Assembly (NCBI RefSeq): GCF_009900745.1
Contig: NZ_WXVU01000001.1
Location: 786,518 to 850,517, forward strand
DNA: 64,000 bases
Source: Chryseobacterium sp. c4a
Lineage (GTDB): Bacteria; Bacteroidota; Bacteroidia; Flavobacteriales; Weeksellaceae
Direction of reading: 5' to 3'
Numbering within the stretch: position 1 is the first letter of the stretch; the number at the start of each line of letters is the position of its first letter. The translations under genes were made by a program, and so were the position numbers. Below are positions 26,590-35,434 of the stretch, piece by piece. The notes beneath the pieces were generated by a model, which worked only from the letters and a program-made list of their open reading frames with translations, made no database searches and had not been told where the DNA came from.

Positions 26590-27516
26590 ATGAAAGTAAC
26601 TGTAGTAGGTGCAGGCGCTGTAGGAGCAAGCTGTGCGGAATACATCGCAATGAAGAACTTCTGTTCAGAAGTAGTTTTGGTAGATATTAAAGAAGGATTT
26701 GCTGAAGGTAAAGCAATGGATTTGATGCAGACAGCGTCGCTTAACGGATTCGATACAAAAATTACCGGAACAACAGGAGATTACAGCAAAACTGCAGGTT
26801 CTCATGTAGCCGTAATCACTTCAGGGATTCCAAGAAAACCTGGAATGACAAGAGAAGAATTGATCGGTATCAACGCTGGTATCGTGAAAGAAGTTACTGA
26901 AAACTTAGTAAAACATTCTCCGGAAGTAATCATCATCGTAGTTTCTAACCCAATGGATACGATGGCTTATTTGGTACACAAAACTTCAGGTCTTCCTAAG
27001 CACAAAATCATCGGAATGGGTGGTGCATTAGACTCTGCAAGATTCAAATACAGATTGGCTGAAGCATTAGAAGCTCCAATTTCTGATGTTGACGGTATGG
27101 TAATCGCTGCTCACAGTGATACAGGCATGCTTCCATTATTGAGCAAAGCGACAAGAAATGGAGTTCCTGTAACTGAATTCTTGAGCGAAGACCAACAAAA
27201 ATATGTTATTGAAGAAACTAAAGTTGGAGGTGCTACCCTTACAAAATTATTAGGAACTTCTGCTTGGTATGCGCCAGGTGCAGCTGTTTCTGTAATGGTT
27301 CAGGCTATTGCTTGTGACCAAAAGAAAATGATCCCTTGTTCTTTAATGCTTGAAGGTGAGTACGGACAAAACGATATCTGCCTAGGTGTTCCTGCAATCA
27401 TTGGAGCAAACGGAGTAGAATCAATTGTAAATGTAACATTGACTGCTGAAGAGCAATTGAAATTCGCTGAAGCTGCTAATGCAGTAAGAGAAGTGAATGG
27501 AGATCTTAAATTCTAA
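26590..27516 (+). CDS. mdh: Malate dehydrogenase
   Basis: This 308-aa cytoplasmic enzyme converts malate to oxaloacetate with NAD. It has the Rossmann motif VTVVGAGAVGASCAEY, substrate residues in GIPRKPGMTREELIGINAG, and the catalytic pair around MVIAAHSDTGMLPL. It belongs to the LDH-like MDH group (type found in Bacteroidota and Chlorobi). It has its own promoter and a strong terminator, so it is monocistronic. Codon use (strong preference for GAA, AAA, GGA) looks like a well-expressed gene. Confidence 0.97.
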   Translation: MKVTVVGAGAVGASCAEYIAMKNFCSEVVLVDIKEGFAEGKAMDLMQTASLNGFDTKITGTTGDYSKTAGSHVAVITSGIPRKPGMTREELIGINAGIVKEVTENLVKHSPEVIIIVVSNPMDTMAYLVHKTSGLPKHKIIGMGGALDSARFKYRLAEALEAPISDVDGMVIAAHSDTGMLPLLSKATRNGVPVTEFLSEDQQKYVIEETKVGGATLTKLLGTSAWYAPGAAVSVMVQAIACDQKKMIPCSLMLEGEYGQNDICLGVPAIIGANGVESIVNVTLTAEEQLKFAEAANAVREVNGDLKF

Positions 27517-27535
27517 TATACTGAATTTTATATAG

Positions 27536-27570
27536 AACCCCCGCGCCCGAAGGGCGCGGGGGTTTGTTTT
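27536..27570 (+). terminator. GC-rich terminator of mdh
   Basis: A 13-bp perfect stem (AACCCCCGCGCCC with GGGCGCGGGGGTT) with a GAA loop is followed by T-rich sequence. It stands out from the AT-rich surroundings. Confidence 0.95.
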
Positions 27571-27602
27571 TAAAAATACATAAGTATTTTTTAACACTCA
27601 GA

Positions 27603-28148
27603 TTACTTTTCAGTACCGAATTTGTTGAAAAATTTTTCTCTTCCATTTTTCTCATAGACGTAAGGATCAACGAAATCTTTTGTCCAGTTATCTGTTATTT
27701 GTGAAAAATCTTTTCCAATAAATTTTTCTAAATCTGTTTTTTTAACATCAATTTTATAGACTTTGTTCTCTAGCGGAAGTATTATTTCAACTTCATGAAT
27801 AAAACTCAATTTTTTCAACAGTTCTCCGGATCCTGAAATAAGTGATTTTTGAACTGCATGGCCGGTTGACCAGTATTCTTTGAGATCGTTTTCAGTCAAT
27901 TTAGATTGTGGATTGAGTTCTTTGTATTCACTATAGTTTTTTACATAGGTAATAGTTGCCTTTCCATTTTCTAGTTCAACAGTATTAACAGATCCTCCGG
28001 CTCGAAGTCTTGAAGCCTCTCCTTTTAGTAGGTCTAAATTTGATGTTACTGATTGTTCTTCATGGCTCATTTGAGGATTTTCAGATTTTTTTTCATTACC
28101 ACAACTTGCTAATAAACATAAAGTAGTAATTAAGAATACCTTCTTCAT
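27603..28148 (-). CDS. Uncharacterised lipoprotein
   Basis: This 181-aa protein has a lipoprotein signal (MKKVFLITTLCLLASC, Cys16), an Asn/Glu/Lys-rich linker, then a compact domain with KATITYVKNYSEYKEL and HEVEIILPLENKVYKIDV. I recognise no family. It faces the periplasm or cell surface. The next lipoprotein gene is 45 bp upstream on the same strand, so the two are probably one unit. Confidence 0.75.
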   Translation of the reverse strand: MKKVFLITTLCLLASCGNEKKSENPQMSHEEQSVTSNLDLLKGEASRLRAGGSVNTVELENGKATITYVKNYSEYKELNPQSKLTENDLKEYWSTGHAVQKSLISGSGELLKKLSFIHEVEIILPLENKVYKIDVKKTDLEKFIGKDFSQITDNWTKDFVDPYVYEKNGREKFFNKFGTEK

Positions 28149-28193
28149 TGTAATAGAATTTCAGATTATAAGTGGGAATTAATATAATTCAGT

Positions 28194-28679
28194 TTAATTA
28201 ATTTCAATAGATTGAGTTAGACTTTCGAGACTATTTTTTTCATAGTAATCCAACTTACTATATCCGTTAATGTTGTTAATTGTATATGTTGCTTTGATAT
28301 TTTTGAGATCTTCATCTTCCAAGTACATTCCTGTTACAGGATTATCCGGAAATCTTGCTGCATCAGCTTTTTTGAAGAATACCAAAATTTGAAAATAACC
28401 ATGTTGGTAATCAGGTTTTACTTCTGAACAATAGTTCTTTAGCTCTTCAAGGTTGATAGTGTCATCTACTTTAAATAGTGTTATCTGATTGAAATTGCCA
28501 TCACTTCTAATTTCTTTTTTAGTATCAATTTTTGAGATTCCAATATTAGTTTTCATAGTTAAATTTTTAGTTAATGTATTAGAATTGTTAATTTGATTTT
28601 TTGAGTCTATACTTTTTTGACAACAACTTAAAATAATTGTGGCCATGAAACATACTAGAAAATGGATTGCTCTATTCAT
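28194..28679 (-). CDS. Uncharacterised lipoprotein
   Basis: This 161-aa protein has a lipoprotein-type signal (IHFLVCFMATIILSCC, Cys19 or Cys20). A Ser/Asn-rich linker precedes a domain with YQHGYFQILVFFKKADAARF and FPDNPVTGMYLED. No family is recognised. It forms a likely two-gene unit with the lipoprotein gene downstream. An alternative start at an internal Met near residue 42 would lose the signal and is less likely. Confidence 0.7.
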   Translation of the reverse strand: MNRAIHFLVCFMATIILSCCQKSIDSKNQINNSNTLTKNLTMKTNIGISKIDTKKEIRSDGNFNQITLFKVDDTINLEELKNYCSEVKPDYQHGYFQILVFFKKADAARFPDNPVTGMYLEDEDLKNIKATYTINNINGYSKLDYYEKNSLESLTQSIEIN

Positions 28680-28753
28680 AGTTTAAAAAAATTATTACTC
28701 AAAATTAGTTGTCTTAGTAAAAAATAAATTACGGGAAACCATAAACATGTTTT

Positions 28754-28794
28754 AAATAGATTCGGCGAGGCCAAAGGCCTCGCCGAATCTATTT
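28754..28794 (-). terminator. Long perfect hairpin downstream of the thioesterase gene
   Basis: A 19-bp perfect stem (28754-28772 with 28776-28794) has a 3-nt loop, a GC-rich middle (GGCGAGGCC) and A/T-rich ends. It sits after the minus-strand thioesterase gene and before the lipoprotein genes. Confidence 0.85.
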
Positions 28795-28832
28795 CATAAA
28801 ACTATTCAGGTACTTATTGAAGTTAGATAATA

Positions 28833-29306
28833 TTATCTTCCTTTCGCTTTATCACCTCTTAATGTCATAATTGTACTGGTCACTGCAGCCACTAATTTAC
28901 CTTCAGTATTGGTGATTTCACAGAGATAAACAGTGATGGTTTTTCCGGATTGGATGGGTTTGGCGTGAGCGGTCAGGGTATCCTTCCAGGTAGGACGGAA
29001 AAAATTGATCTTTAATTCGATGCTGGTAAAGCTTTCTCCTTCATTCATTAGAGTAGAGTGAGCTGTTCCAATGGCTGCATCCGCCAATTCACAAAGTAAG
29101 CCACCATGGATAGTTCCTTGTTGGTTTCCGTGGATTTCAGTATCTGCACGGATGGAAACTTTTGCTTCTCCTAATGCAATATTAATGATATGAAAGCCTA
29201 ACGTTTTTGAAATAGCAGTAGGGTAGATCTGAAAAGTGGTGAATTCTTCTACATTTTCACCGTTGACTATCTTTTTAATATAGTCCAGAATTGGAATTGT
29301 TGTCAT
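28833..29306 (-). CDS. PaaI-family hotdog thioesterase
   Basis: This 157-aa cytoplasmic protein has the PaaI/YiiD-like hotdog signature GTIHGGLLCELADAAIGTAH at about residues 64-83, where the helix carries the catalytic region, followed by the strands SFTSIELKINFFRPTW. Such enzymes hydrolyse acyl- or aryl-CoA thioesters. No phenylacetate genes are nearby, so the substrate is open. It is a single gene ended by the hairpin downstream. Confidence 0.87.
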   Translation of the reverse strand: MTTIPILDYIKKIVNGENVEEFTTFQIYPTAISKTLGFHIINIALGEAKVSIRADTEIHGNQQGTIHGGLLCELADAAIGTAHSTLMNEGESFTSIELKINFFRPTWKDTLTAHAKPIQSGKTITVYLCEITNTEGKLVAAVTSTIMTLRGDKAKGR

Positions 29307-29472
29307 GGATTCAGTATGTTTATAAAAGTAAATATACTGATCTTAATAAAGGCTTATTTATACAGAATACAGCCATTTATTTTTTCTATCGCAACAGGTT
29401 GTAAACATTGAGTGGTATGATCCTTAAAGTTCGATGAATAATCATATTTTTGTTTGAAATTATATTAAAACC

Positions 29473-30009
29473 ATGCAATTATATACAGAAAGGTTAGTGT
29501 TACGAGATATAACTATTGAAGATAAGCAATCTATTTTCGATTATCGTTCGGATGCAGAAGCCAATAAGTTTCAAAGCTGGATTCCTGAAACGTTAGAAGA
29601 GGTGGAAAGCTTTATTTAGAGAAATAATAATGAATTTAATACACCGGAAAGTTGGTATCAGCTTTTGATCACTCATAAAGAAACAAAAGATGTTATCGGA
29701 GATATTGGAATTCATTTTCTAGGAAGTGAAAACTTGCAGGTAGAATTAGGAATTACATTAAATACAGCTTTTCAGGGGCAAGGATTTGCTTCTGAAGCAT
29801 TAAAAGGAGTTATTGATTTCCTTTTTAATGATTTGAATAAACATAGAATTAGTGCTTCCATTGATCCTGATAATACAGATTCTATTAAATTAATGGAAAG
29901 AATTGGTTTAAGAAAAGAAGGTCATTTTGTGAAAAGTCTTTTCTGGAAAAACAATTGGGTAGATGATGTCATTTATGCGGTTCTTCAAGAAGAATGGGTT
30001 GGAAAATAA
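29473..30009 (+). pseudogene. GNAT acetyltransferase with an in-frame amber stop
   Basis: From the ATG at 29473 the frame reads MQLYTERLVLRDITIEDKQS, a typical RimJ/RimL-type start, to a TAG at codon 49 (29617-29619). The same frame then continues without interruption to 30009, with the acetyl-CoA region around GQGFASEALKG and the C-terminal IGLRKEGHFVKSLFWKNNW. Without the stop it would be a normal 178-aa N-acetyltransferase. A CAG or AAG to TAG change would explain it. It could be a recent pseudogene or a sequencing error. A shorter product from an internal TTG at 29665 would lack the first strands. Confidence 0.85.
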
Positions 30010-30036
30010 AAAAACATCTCAACTGAGATGTTTTTT
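30006..30036. terminator. Bidirectional terminator
   Basis: AAAAACATCTC and GAGATGTTTTT pair around a short loop, with an A-run before and a T-run after. It separates the GNAT remnant from the convergent minus-strand gene. Confidence 0.85.
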
Positions 30037-30074
30037 ATTTTTGAATAACCAGCTGTTAAGTGTTCAGCTATATT

Positions 30075-30563
30075 TTACCAAACTTTAATGGTTCCTTTTT
30101 GATTTCCTGAACCTTCAATTTTTATTCTGATGGTATCTTTTATATATGGATTTTTTAAATACCCCCATACAACATCGGCACTATCGAGTTTCTCTTTATC
30201 TTCTTCGTAAATGTCTAATGTTATTATGTCTTCTTTATTTCTATCGTACGTTAAGTTGTAAGGATAATCTGTAAAATGATCAATTCTGGTCTCATCCATA
30301 GAATGGTAACCATATCGAAATCCTTTTTCAATATAAGGTATAAAATAAAATCCTTTTAGGTTGGCAGAATCCACAATTGTATAATTCAGTTCTTTTACAA
30401 AAACTTTTCTTTGCTTTGAATCTGCAATAGTATCTGTTTTAACTCTGTATTTCCATTTTTGATAGCCATACCAACCAAACAATGATGAAAAATATCCTAA
30501 TGCATAATATAATAGAATTCCAAGTAAAATAATACCTATCGCTCTATTAATCCATTTTTTCAT
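30075..30563 (-). CDS. Uncharacterised membrane-anchored protein
   Basis: This 162-aa protein has one N-terminal helix (RAIGIILLGILLYYALGYF) and a periplasmic domain with Tyr-rich strands (KELNYTIVDSANLKGFYFIPY). The C-terminus KDTIRIKIEGSGNQKG looks like a final beta strand pair. No family is recognised. It has an AT-rich gap of 67 bp to the next upstream gene on the same strand. Confidence 0.7.
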   Translation of the reverse strand: MKKWINRAIGIILLGILLYYALGYFSSLFGWYGYQKWKYRVKTDTIADSKQRKVFVKELNYTIVDSANLKGFYFIPYIEKGFRYGYHSMDETRIDHFTDYPYNLTYDRNKEDIITLDIYEEDKEKLDSADVVWGYLKNPYIKDTIRIKIEGSGNQKGTIKVW

Positions 30564-30630
30564 TTATATTAATTTCTGTTATGCTATTTTTTATTAATTA
30601 CTCTGTTGATATTTTTTCAAATATAACTTA

Positions 30631-31353
30631 TCAATAAAAATCATAATACAAACTCCATTCTCCGGTCTCCTTATTCTTTGCAAACATAAGGCTGCCACTG
30701 TCAATCACATTCAAGTTAGCTTTGCCGTCTGAGGAAACCTGAAAAACAAACTCGAAGCCTTCTCCAAAACCATCCTTAAACCCAATGCCAGGCTGGCAAA
30801 ATGATGGATAACCACCTAATTTAGTGCTGTAACAGTGATTAATGATGTCAAAATAGCTGTCGAAAAGTCCTTCTCTTTCAAGGGTAAGGATTTCGGACGT
30901 TATATTATAATCTATGTCTTCAATTCCACCGCCGTCCCATAAAGGAGCATCATTAGCGTAGAACTGGGAACGCATTGGAAATGGATTTAAATAAGAAACA
31001 GGGCTTTGTAAGTCTTTGATGACAATATTTTCCAGACTATCATATTCCCTGATAAGCCAGTTTTCACCCATTTTTTCAAAAGTTTCCGGAAAATCCTGAG
31101 TGATAAATACCGTAATCAGTTTTTTATCCTTTATCAGTTCCGGCACAAAAGGTTGGTTGGGAAGGTAAAACTGAATAAGCGGCATCATTGGATCTCCATT
31201 TTTATCCAAAGGAATCTCTTCATCTTCAGCATAGGCAAATACCCGTCCGATCCATGATTCTTCCAAAATATTCAGAGGTCTGAAGCCACCAGTGAAAAAT
31301 TCTGTAGCAGGTCTTTCGATCTTATTTTTGATTTCCTGAATTCTGTTGTCCAT
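30631..31353 (-). CDS. DUF1963 (YwqG-like) protein
   Basis: This 240-aa cytoplasmic protein has the YwqG/DUF1963 pattern: TEFFTGGFRPLN near the start, the middle PLIQFYLPN, and the conserved KLGGYPSFCQPG segment at about residue 182, followed by FVFQVSSDGKANLNVIDSGSLMF. Its biochemical role is unknown in general. It is 15 bp downstream of the 87-aa gene, in one operon with it. Confidence 0.82.
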   Translation of the reverse strand: MDNRIQEIKNKIERPATEFFTGGFRPLNILEESWIGRVFAYAEDEEIPLDKNGDPMMPLIQFYLPNQPFVPELIKDKKLITVFITQDFPETFEKMGENWLIREYDSLENIVIKDLQSPVSYLNPFPMRSQFYANDAPLWDGGGIEDIDYNITSEILTLEREGLFDSYFDIINHCYSTKLGGYPSFCQPGIGFKDGFGEGFEFVFQVSSDGKANLNVIDSGSLMFAKNKETGEWSLYYDFY

Positions 31354-31368
31354 TTTTGTGATAAGGTA

Positions 31369-31632
31369 TTAGTTTTCTTCTTCTTTAAAATCTTCCATCA
31401 TCAAATGATGATAACCATTGTATTCAGCTTTTTCTTCATCTGTAAAAGCATCCAATTCCAATGTGAGATTTTTGGCTTCTAAAGTGGAAATTTGCTGGTT
31501 ATGCTGGGTAAACGCAAAACATCCCAGATAGGAAAGTCCGTTGTCCTTTAATTCTCTTATTTTTTTACTCAGCTCCTGTTGGTTTAGAATGCCACAAGTA
31601 AGGGCTGCTTCTTTTATTTCGGCAATAGTCAT
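31369..31632 (-). CDS. Uncharacterised 87-aa protein
   Basis: This small soluble protein starts with MTIAEIKEAALTCGILNQQE, has two cysteines (Cys13 and Cys38), and ends with an acidic tail (MMEDFKEEEN). It is predicted mostly helical. It overlaps nothing and is 15 bp ahead of the DUF1963 gene, so it is probably co-expressed with it. No family is recognised. Confidence 0.65.
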   Translation of the reverse strand: MTIAEIKEAALTCGILNQQELSKKIRELKDNGLSYLGCFAFTQHNQQISTLEAKNLTLELDAFTDEEKAEYNGYHHLMMEDFKEEEN

Positions 31633-31706
31633 AGTGATTGTTGATGTGGAGCCAAAGATAAAAAATTGAATAAGGATAAAGAAATTAATGTTGAACAGAT
31701 TAGATT

Positions 31707-32258
31707 TTACATTTCAGCTATTTTATCAAATAGTTTAGGATAATTAACAACCAGGCCATTTTCGTCCACTACGATATCCGATTTGAAATCAGTTTGCAGA
31801 TTGTCATAATGATAAGTATGAGTTGCAATTCTGGTGTATTGCTGAGTAACCGGTTTTACCAGATTATTTAAAACATCAATATAAATAACCTTAATTTCCT
31901 GAGTGTCATTTTCAGCCAGTTTCAGGTTGTTAATAGGTAAAGTATTGGTGAAAGGGGTTAAAGAAATATCAATAAAGTTGAAACCATCAAAATCAGCGTT
32001 AATCATATTGTTAATTTTCCATTCATGCTGATATTTCTTGCCTGTCAGCCTATTTTTAACAGTATTGATTTCAGATTCAATCATAAATTCCTGAATATTC
32101 CACTCCGAGTCAATGGTTAACTGATAATCTACAGCATATATTTTATCTTCATAACAGCCAATAATTTTGGAGGTTACCTGTAGGTCTTTATCATTTTCTT
32201 TAAGTTTGAAATATTCCAGAGACTGAAAAGCAATTCCTTGCCAGATCAATGTTTTCAT
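31707..32258 (-). CDS. Putative glycolipid-binding family protein
   Basis: This 183-aa cytoplasmic protein resembles the PF06475 glycolipid-binding family. The key stretch is GFNFIDISLTPFTNTLPINN (about residues 94-113), matching the family's D-x-x-x-TP-x-TNTLPI pattern, with WQGIAFQSLEYFKL at the start and THTYHYDNLQTDF near the end. Function in cells is poorly known. A Crp-type regulator gene follows upstream on the same strand. Confidence 0.75.
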   Translation of the reverse strand: MKTLIWQGIAFQSLEYFKLKENDKDLQVTSKIIGCYEDKIYAVDYQLTIDSEWNIQEFMIESEINTVKNRLTGKKYQHEWKINNMINADFDGFNFIDISLTPFTNTLPINNLKLAENDTQEIKVIYIDVLNNLVKPVTQQYTRIATHTYHYDNLQTDFKSDIVVDENGLVVNYPKLFDKIAEM

Positions 32259-32315
32259 TTTGTTTTGGATTAGGTGTGATCGTAATTTTTAGATTGGATT
32301 GCGAAGAAATTTCTA

Positions 32316-32909
32316 TTATTGGGAAATTCTTCGTTTTCTGATCCGGCTTAATGTTTCCCTGGCTACTCCTAGGAATGAAGCCAGTTGGGTAAGAGGAATC
32401 CGTTGTAACATTTCGGGATATTTATTTTCAAGATATTCCAGTCTTTCCTGCGCTGAATATAGCTTAAACAGATTAGAAAACTCTTCCTGTTTATAAGCAA
32501 TCTGTCGGATACAGTTTCGTCCTAGTGATTCTACTTCAATGTACTGCTCTGCTATTTTAAACAATTTTTCCTTATCAAAGACAATAGCGTGTAGTTCTTC
32601 ACAGGCCATCATATTGAATTCGGAAGGTTTTCCGCTTCCGAAGCTGCTGATATTGGTTGCAATTTCATTTTCAAAGAAAAATTCGGTGTTTTTTACAACA
32701 GCATTTATTTCATAATAACTTTTGCAAAAGCCTTTATTAATATAAAATAACGATTTACAAATTTCCCCTTCCTGAAGCAGCAGTTCATTTTTTTTATACA
32801 CTTTTTCTGAAAGAGCAGGTTGCAGTAAAGCCCAGCTTTCATCAGAAAATGGAGTAAGAGAACGGAGATAAATAAGAAGGTTTTCCAGAATATTTTTCTT
32901 TGTATCCAT
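32316..32909 (-). CDS. Crp/Fnr-family regulator
   Basis: This 197-aa protein has an N-terminal cyclic-nucleotide-binding-type beta roll (about 20-130, with KKNELLLQEGEICKSLFYI) and a C-terminal winged helix with IPLTQLASFLGVARETLSRIR. It lacks the Arg-Ser pocket pattern of cAMP-binding CRP, as is common in Bacteroidota members. It lies 57 bp upstream of the glycolipid-binding gene and may control it. The ligand is unknown. Confidence 0.88.
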   Translation of the reverse strand: MDTKKNILENLLIYLRSLTPFSDESWALLQPALSEKVYKKNELLLQEGEICKSLFYINKGFCKSYYEINAVVKNTEFFFENEIATNISSFGSGKPSEFNMMACEELHAIVFDKEKLFKIAEQYIEVESLGRNCIRQIAYKQEEFSNLFKLYSAQERLEYLENKYPEMLQRIPLTQLASFLGVARETLSRIRKRRISQ

Positions 32910-32982
32910 CTGCTGTAAGGTTATTTTTGCGAAAATAGCGAAATTGGATTAGATTTATAATCAGAGATTATTGGTTTAACTT

Positions 32983-33017
32983 TAAAAAAAATAAAAGAGC
33001 GGCAAAAAACCACTCTT
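32983..33017 (-). terminator. Terminator of the cysteine-rich peptide gene
   Basis: AAGAG-C-GG pairs with CC-A-CTCTT around an A6 loop. In the minus direction it is followed by T-rich sequence (complement of TTTAAAAAAAATAAAA). It lies 24 bp after the peptide stop. Confidence 0.7.
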
Positions 33018-33040
33018 CATTTTATATAATAATGTGAATT

Positions 33041-33283
33041 TTAATATCTGCATCCACATCCGGTTTCTCCATCCTGGCAGAAACGTAAGGGTTCATGACA
33101 AGGTATACCACCGCCTCCAGGGTTACTACCACCTCCAGTGGATCTTCTATAACAAGTGTTGCCACTACAATAATAAGATCCGGTAGTAGGAGGGCAATAT
33201 CCATCTAAACAAACTGCATAAGCAGTGTCACCACCACTGATCAATACCAATTGATTTCTTTTTAATTTTTTTGAATTTTTCAT
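33041..33283 (-). CDS. Double-glycine-leader cysteine-rich peptide (bacteriocin-like)
   Basis: This 80-aa peptide has a basic leader (MKNSKKLKRNQLVLISGG) with a Gly-Gly site at residues 17-18, then a core of about 62 residues with eight cysteines (AVC, GYC, YYC, NTC, IPC, RFC and the GCGC pair at the end), two glycine-rich spacers, and no Lys in the core after residue 11. Such peptides are common in Chryseobacterium and are usually annotated as bacteriocin-like, but their activity is largely unknown. No C39 exporter or modifying enzyme lies beside it, so it would need a transporter encoded elsewhere, for example the one at 2211-4415. Confidence 0.8.
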   Translation of the reverse strand: MKNSKKLKRNQLVLISGGDTAYAVCLDGYCPPTTGSYYCSGNTCYRRSTGGGSNPGGGGIPCHEPLRFCQDGETGCGCRY

Positions 33284-33445
33284 AGTAACTGATGTTTAAT
33301 TTGTTGATTACTAATATCTAAAAAAATAATACACCAGCAAGTGTCTAATTCTAAATTAAAGATCATTGTTAATGAAATTTACCAACTTTGTTTGTTATTC
33401 TACTAATTAAAAATAAATTGCAAAAGATTAATTGATCTCCGTATT

Positions 33446-34786
33446 ATGAAAAAAATACTTTTCACTTTATTTTTTATTCCTGTTGTATTGTGCGCTCAAC
33501 AAACAATTCATCAGGATCCCGAAATCCTGAATCAGGTTTCACAGGTAAGTACAGATTCTCTTAAAAGTCATATCAATTCTTTGGTGGGCTTTGGAACGAG
33601 GCATACGATGAGTTCTACTACAGACCCGAAAAGAGGAATAGGAGCAGCAAGAAAATGGGTATTGAAAAAATTCAATAATTATGCGAAAAACTCTGGTGGA
33701 AGGATGGAGGTTTTTATGCAAAATCAAATGCTTCAGCCAGATGGGAAAAGAATTGACCGCCCTACCGATTTGGGAAATGTTATTGCCATTATCCGTGGAA
33801 CAAATCCTAGTGATAAAAGATTATTTATGGTAAGTGGACATCTGGATTCGAGGGTAAGTGATGTTATGAATGTAAAAGACAATGCTCCGGGAGCCAATGA
33901 TGACGGAAGTGGGGTAGCTGCCCTTATAGAAAGTGCAAGAATATTGAGCAAATCTAAATTTCCGGCAAGTATTGTGCTGGTTGCTTTTTCCGGTGAAGAG
34001 CAAGGGTTGCTAGGATCAAAAATGCTGGCGGAGAAAGCAGTTAATGAAGGCTGGCAATTGGAAGCATTGCTGAATAATGATATGATTTCAAATAATCTCA
34101 GTAGTGACACTCATTTAATAAATAGTCATCAACTAAGAGTTTTTTCCGAAGGCCTACCTCAGTACGAATTGGATAAGAAAGCGGCAGATATCAGAAAGTT
34201 TGGATTGGAAAACGATGGCGAATCAAGGCAGCTGGCAAGATATATTAAAGAAATAGGAGAACGGTATGTTGATAATCTTCAGGTTAAATTAATCTATAGA
34301 AATGATAGGTTTCTGAGAGGCGGAGATCATACTCCGTTTGTAGAAAAAGGTTTTGCTGCGGTACGACTGACTGAATTTAACGAAAACTTCGATCATCAGC
34401 ATCAGGACATCAGAAAAGAGAATGGAATAGAGTATGGAGATCTGCCTGAGTTTATGGATTTTGAATATTTTAAAAAGAATGTAGGGGTAAATATTGCAGT
34501 TTTAGCCAATCTTGCAAAAGCTCCTTCAAAACCTGAAAATGTAAAAATAGAAGTCAATAAGCTTACCAATTTTACAGACCTTTCCTGGGAAAAACCCAAG
34601 TTGGGAGAAATAGCGGGATACTACGTTTTGATGCGTGAAACGGATGCTTCGGTGTGGCAGAAAAAAATCTTTACCCAAGAGAATTCTATTCAGTTACCTT
34701 ATTCTAAAGATAACTATTTCTTTGCAGTACAGGCGGTAAATGCTTCAGGAAATGAAAGTCTGATTGTTGTACCAAAAATAAAATAA
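33446..34786 (+). CDS. Secreted M28-family metallopeptidase with C-terminal FN3 domain
   Basis: This 446-aa protein has a signal peptide (to about LCAQQ), then an M28 zinc peptidase domain. Ligand and catalytic residues are in place: His132-x-Asp134 in SGHLDS, Asp152 in GANDDGSG, Glu184 and Glu185 in FSGEEQG, Asp212 in NNDMI and His295 in GGDHTPF. Residues from about 355 form a fibronectin type III domain (SKPENVKIEVNKL). It cleaves N-terminal residues from peptides in the periplasm or outside. No T9SS tail is seen. It stands alone and is divergent from the peptide gene. Confidence 0.93.
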   Translation: MKKILFTLFFIPVVLCAQQTIHQDPEILNQVSQVSTDSLKSHINSLVGFGTRHTMSSTTDPKRGIGAARKWVLKKFNNYAKNSGGRMEVFMQNQMLQPDGKRIDRPTDLGNVIAIIRGTNPSDKRLFMVSGHLDSRVSDVMNVKDNAPGANDDGSGVAALIESARILSKSKFPASIVLVAFSGEEQGLLGSKMLAEKAVNEGWQLEALLNNDMISNNLSSDTHLINSHQLRVFSEGLPQYELDKKAADIRKFGLENDGESRQLARYIKEIGERYVDNLQVKLIYRNDRFLRGGDHTPFVEKGFAAVRLTEFNENFDHQHQDIRKENGIEYGDLPEFMDFEYFKKNVGVNIAVLANLAKAPSKPENVKIEVNKLTNFTDLSWEKPKLGEIAGYYVLMRETDASVWQKKIFTQENSIQLPYSKDNYFFAVQAVNASGNESLIVVPKIK

Positions 34787-34800
34787 AATTTAAATTACAC

Positions 34801-34867
34801 ATCAATAGAAGCGGGCTTTAGCCCGCTTTCCTTATTTATAATAGATATCCATTGGCTTTAGCCAAAA
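34801..34867 (+). repeat. Two-hairpin repeat element, copy 1
   Basis: After ATCAATAG come AAGCGGGCT-TT-AGCCCGCTT (34809-34828), then about 23 bp, then TTGGCT-TT-AGCCAA (34852-34865) preceded by CCA. The same layout occurs twice at 49.6-50 kb with different but still pairing stem bases. It follows the peptidase gene and may also act as a terminator. Confidence 0.75.
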
Positions 34868-34885
34868 TCTAAAAATAGATAGTGG

Positions 34886-35422
34886 TTATTCGATATCCAC
34901 AGTCATAAAAAGAGCAATCTCTTCGGATTGGTCATACAGTCTTGTATTGATTCCGGTAATATTGAATCCCATTCTTCTGTAAAATTGTATAGCTGGGTAG
35001 TTGGTATTCTGGGTTTCAAGTTCAATAACTCTACAATTTAACTTTCTGGCTTCTTTGATCGCGCTTTTAATCAACATAATACCGATTCCCTGTCTTCTGT
35101 ATTTTTCATTGATCAGGATGTTTTCAATGTAAAAGCTGTTGTTCCAGGTTCTGTGTTCGCAGATGATCCAGCCTTGAAGTTCATTATCAGCAAAAGCTCC
35201 AAAGGAATGATCCTTTTCAATAATGGTATTGAGTTCTTCTATGTCATCGGAATCGGTTGTCCAGACTTTGTTATAGGAAAGTTTTTTTTCTCTCATGATA
35301 AACTCAAAGGAACCATTGAATTCAATAGAGGAAACAGAATAGATAATATTTGTTGAATATCCGTTGTACCCCCAATTTAGGCTAGGATTGGAGGTTAACT
35401 TTTGAAGTTTTTTTATTTCCAT
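34886..35422 (-). CDS. GNAT-family N-acetyltransferase
   Basis: This 178-aa cytoplasmic protein has the acetyl-CoA motif in NEKYRRQGIGIMLIKSAI (about residue 112) and the C-terminal YRRMGFNITGI. The N-terminal 50 residues (LTSNPSLNWGYNGYST) are less usual. It follows the VOC gene start by 12 bp on the same strand (gene order VOC end, GNAT start reversed on the minus strand). The acceptor substrate is unknown. Confidence 0.85.
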   Translation of the reverse strand: MEIKKLQKLTSNPSLNWGYNGYSTNIIYSVSSIEFNGSFEFIMREKKLSYNKVWTTDSDDIEELNTIIEKDHSFGAFADNELQGWIICEHRTWNNSFYIENILINEKYRRQGIGIMLIKSAIKEARKLNCRVIELETQNTNYPAIQFYRRMGFNITGINTRLYDQSEEIALFMTVDIE

Positions 35423-35434
35423 TGAAGAATGTTT

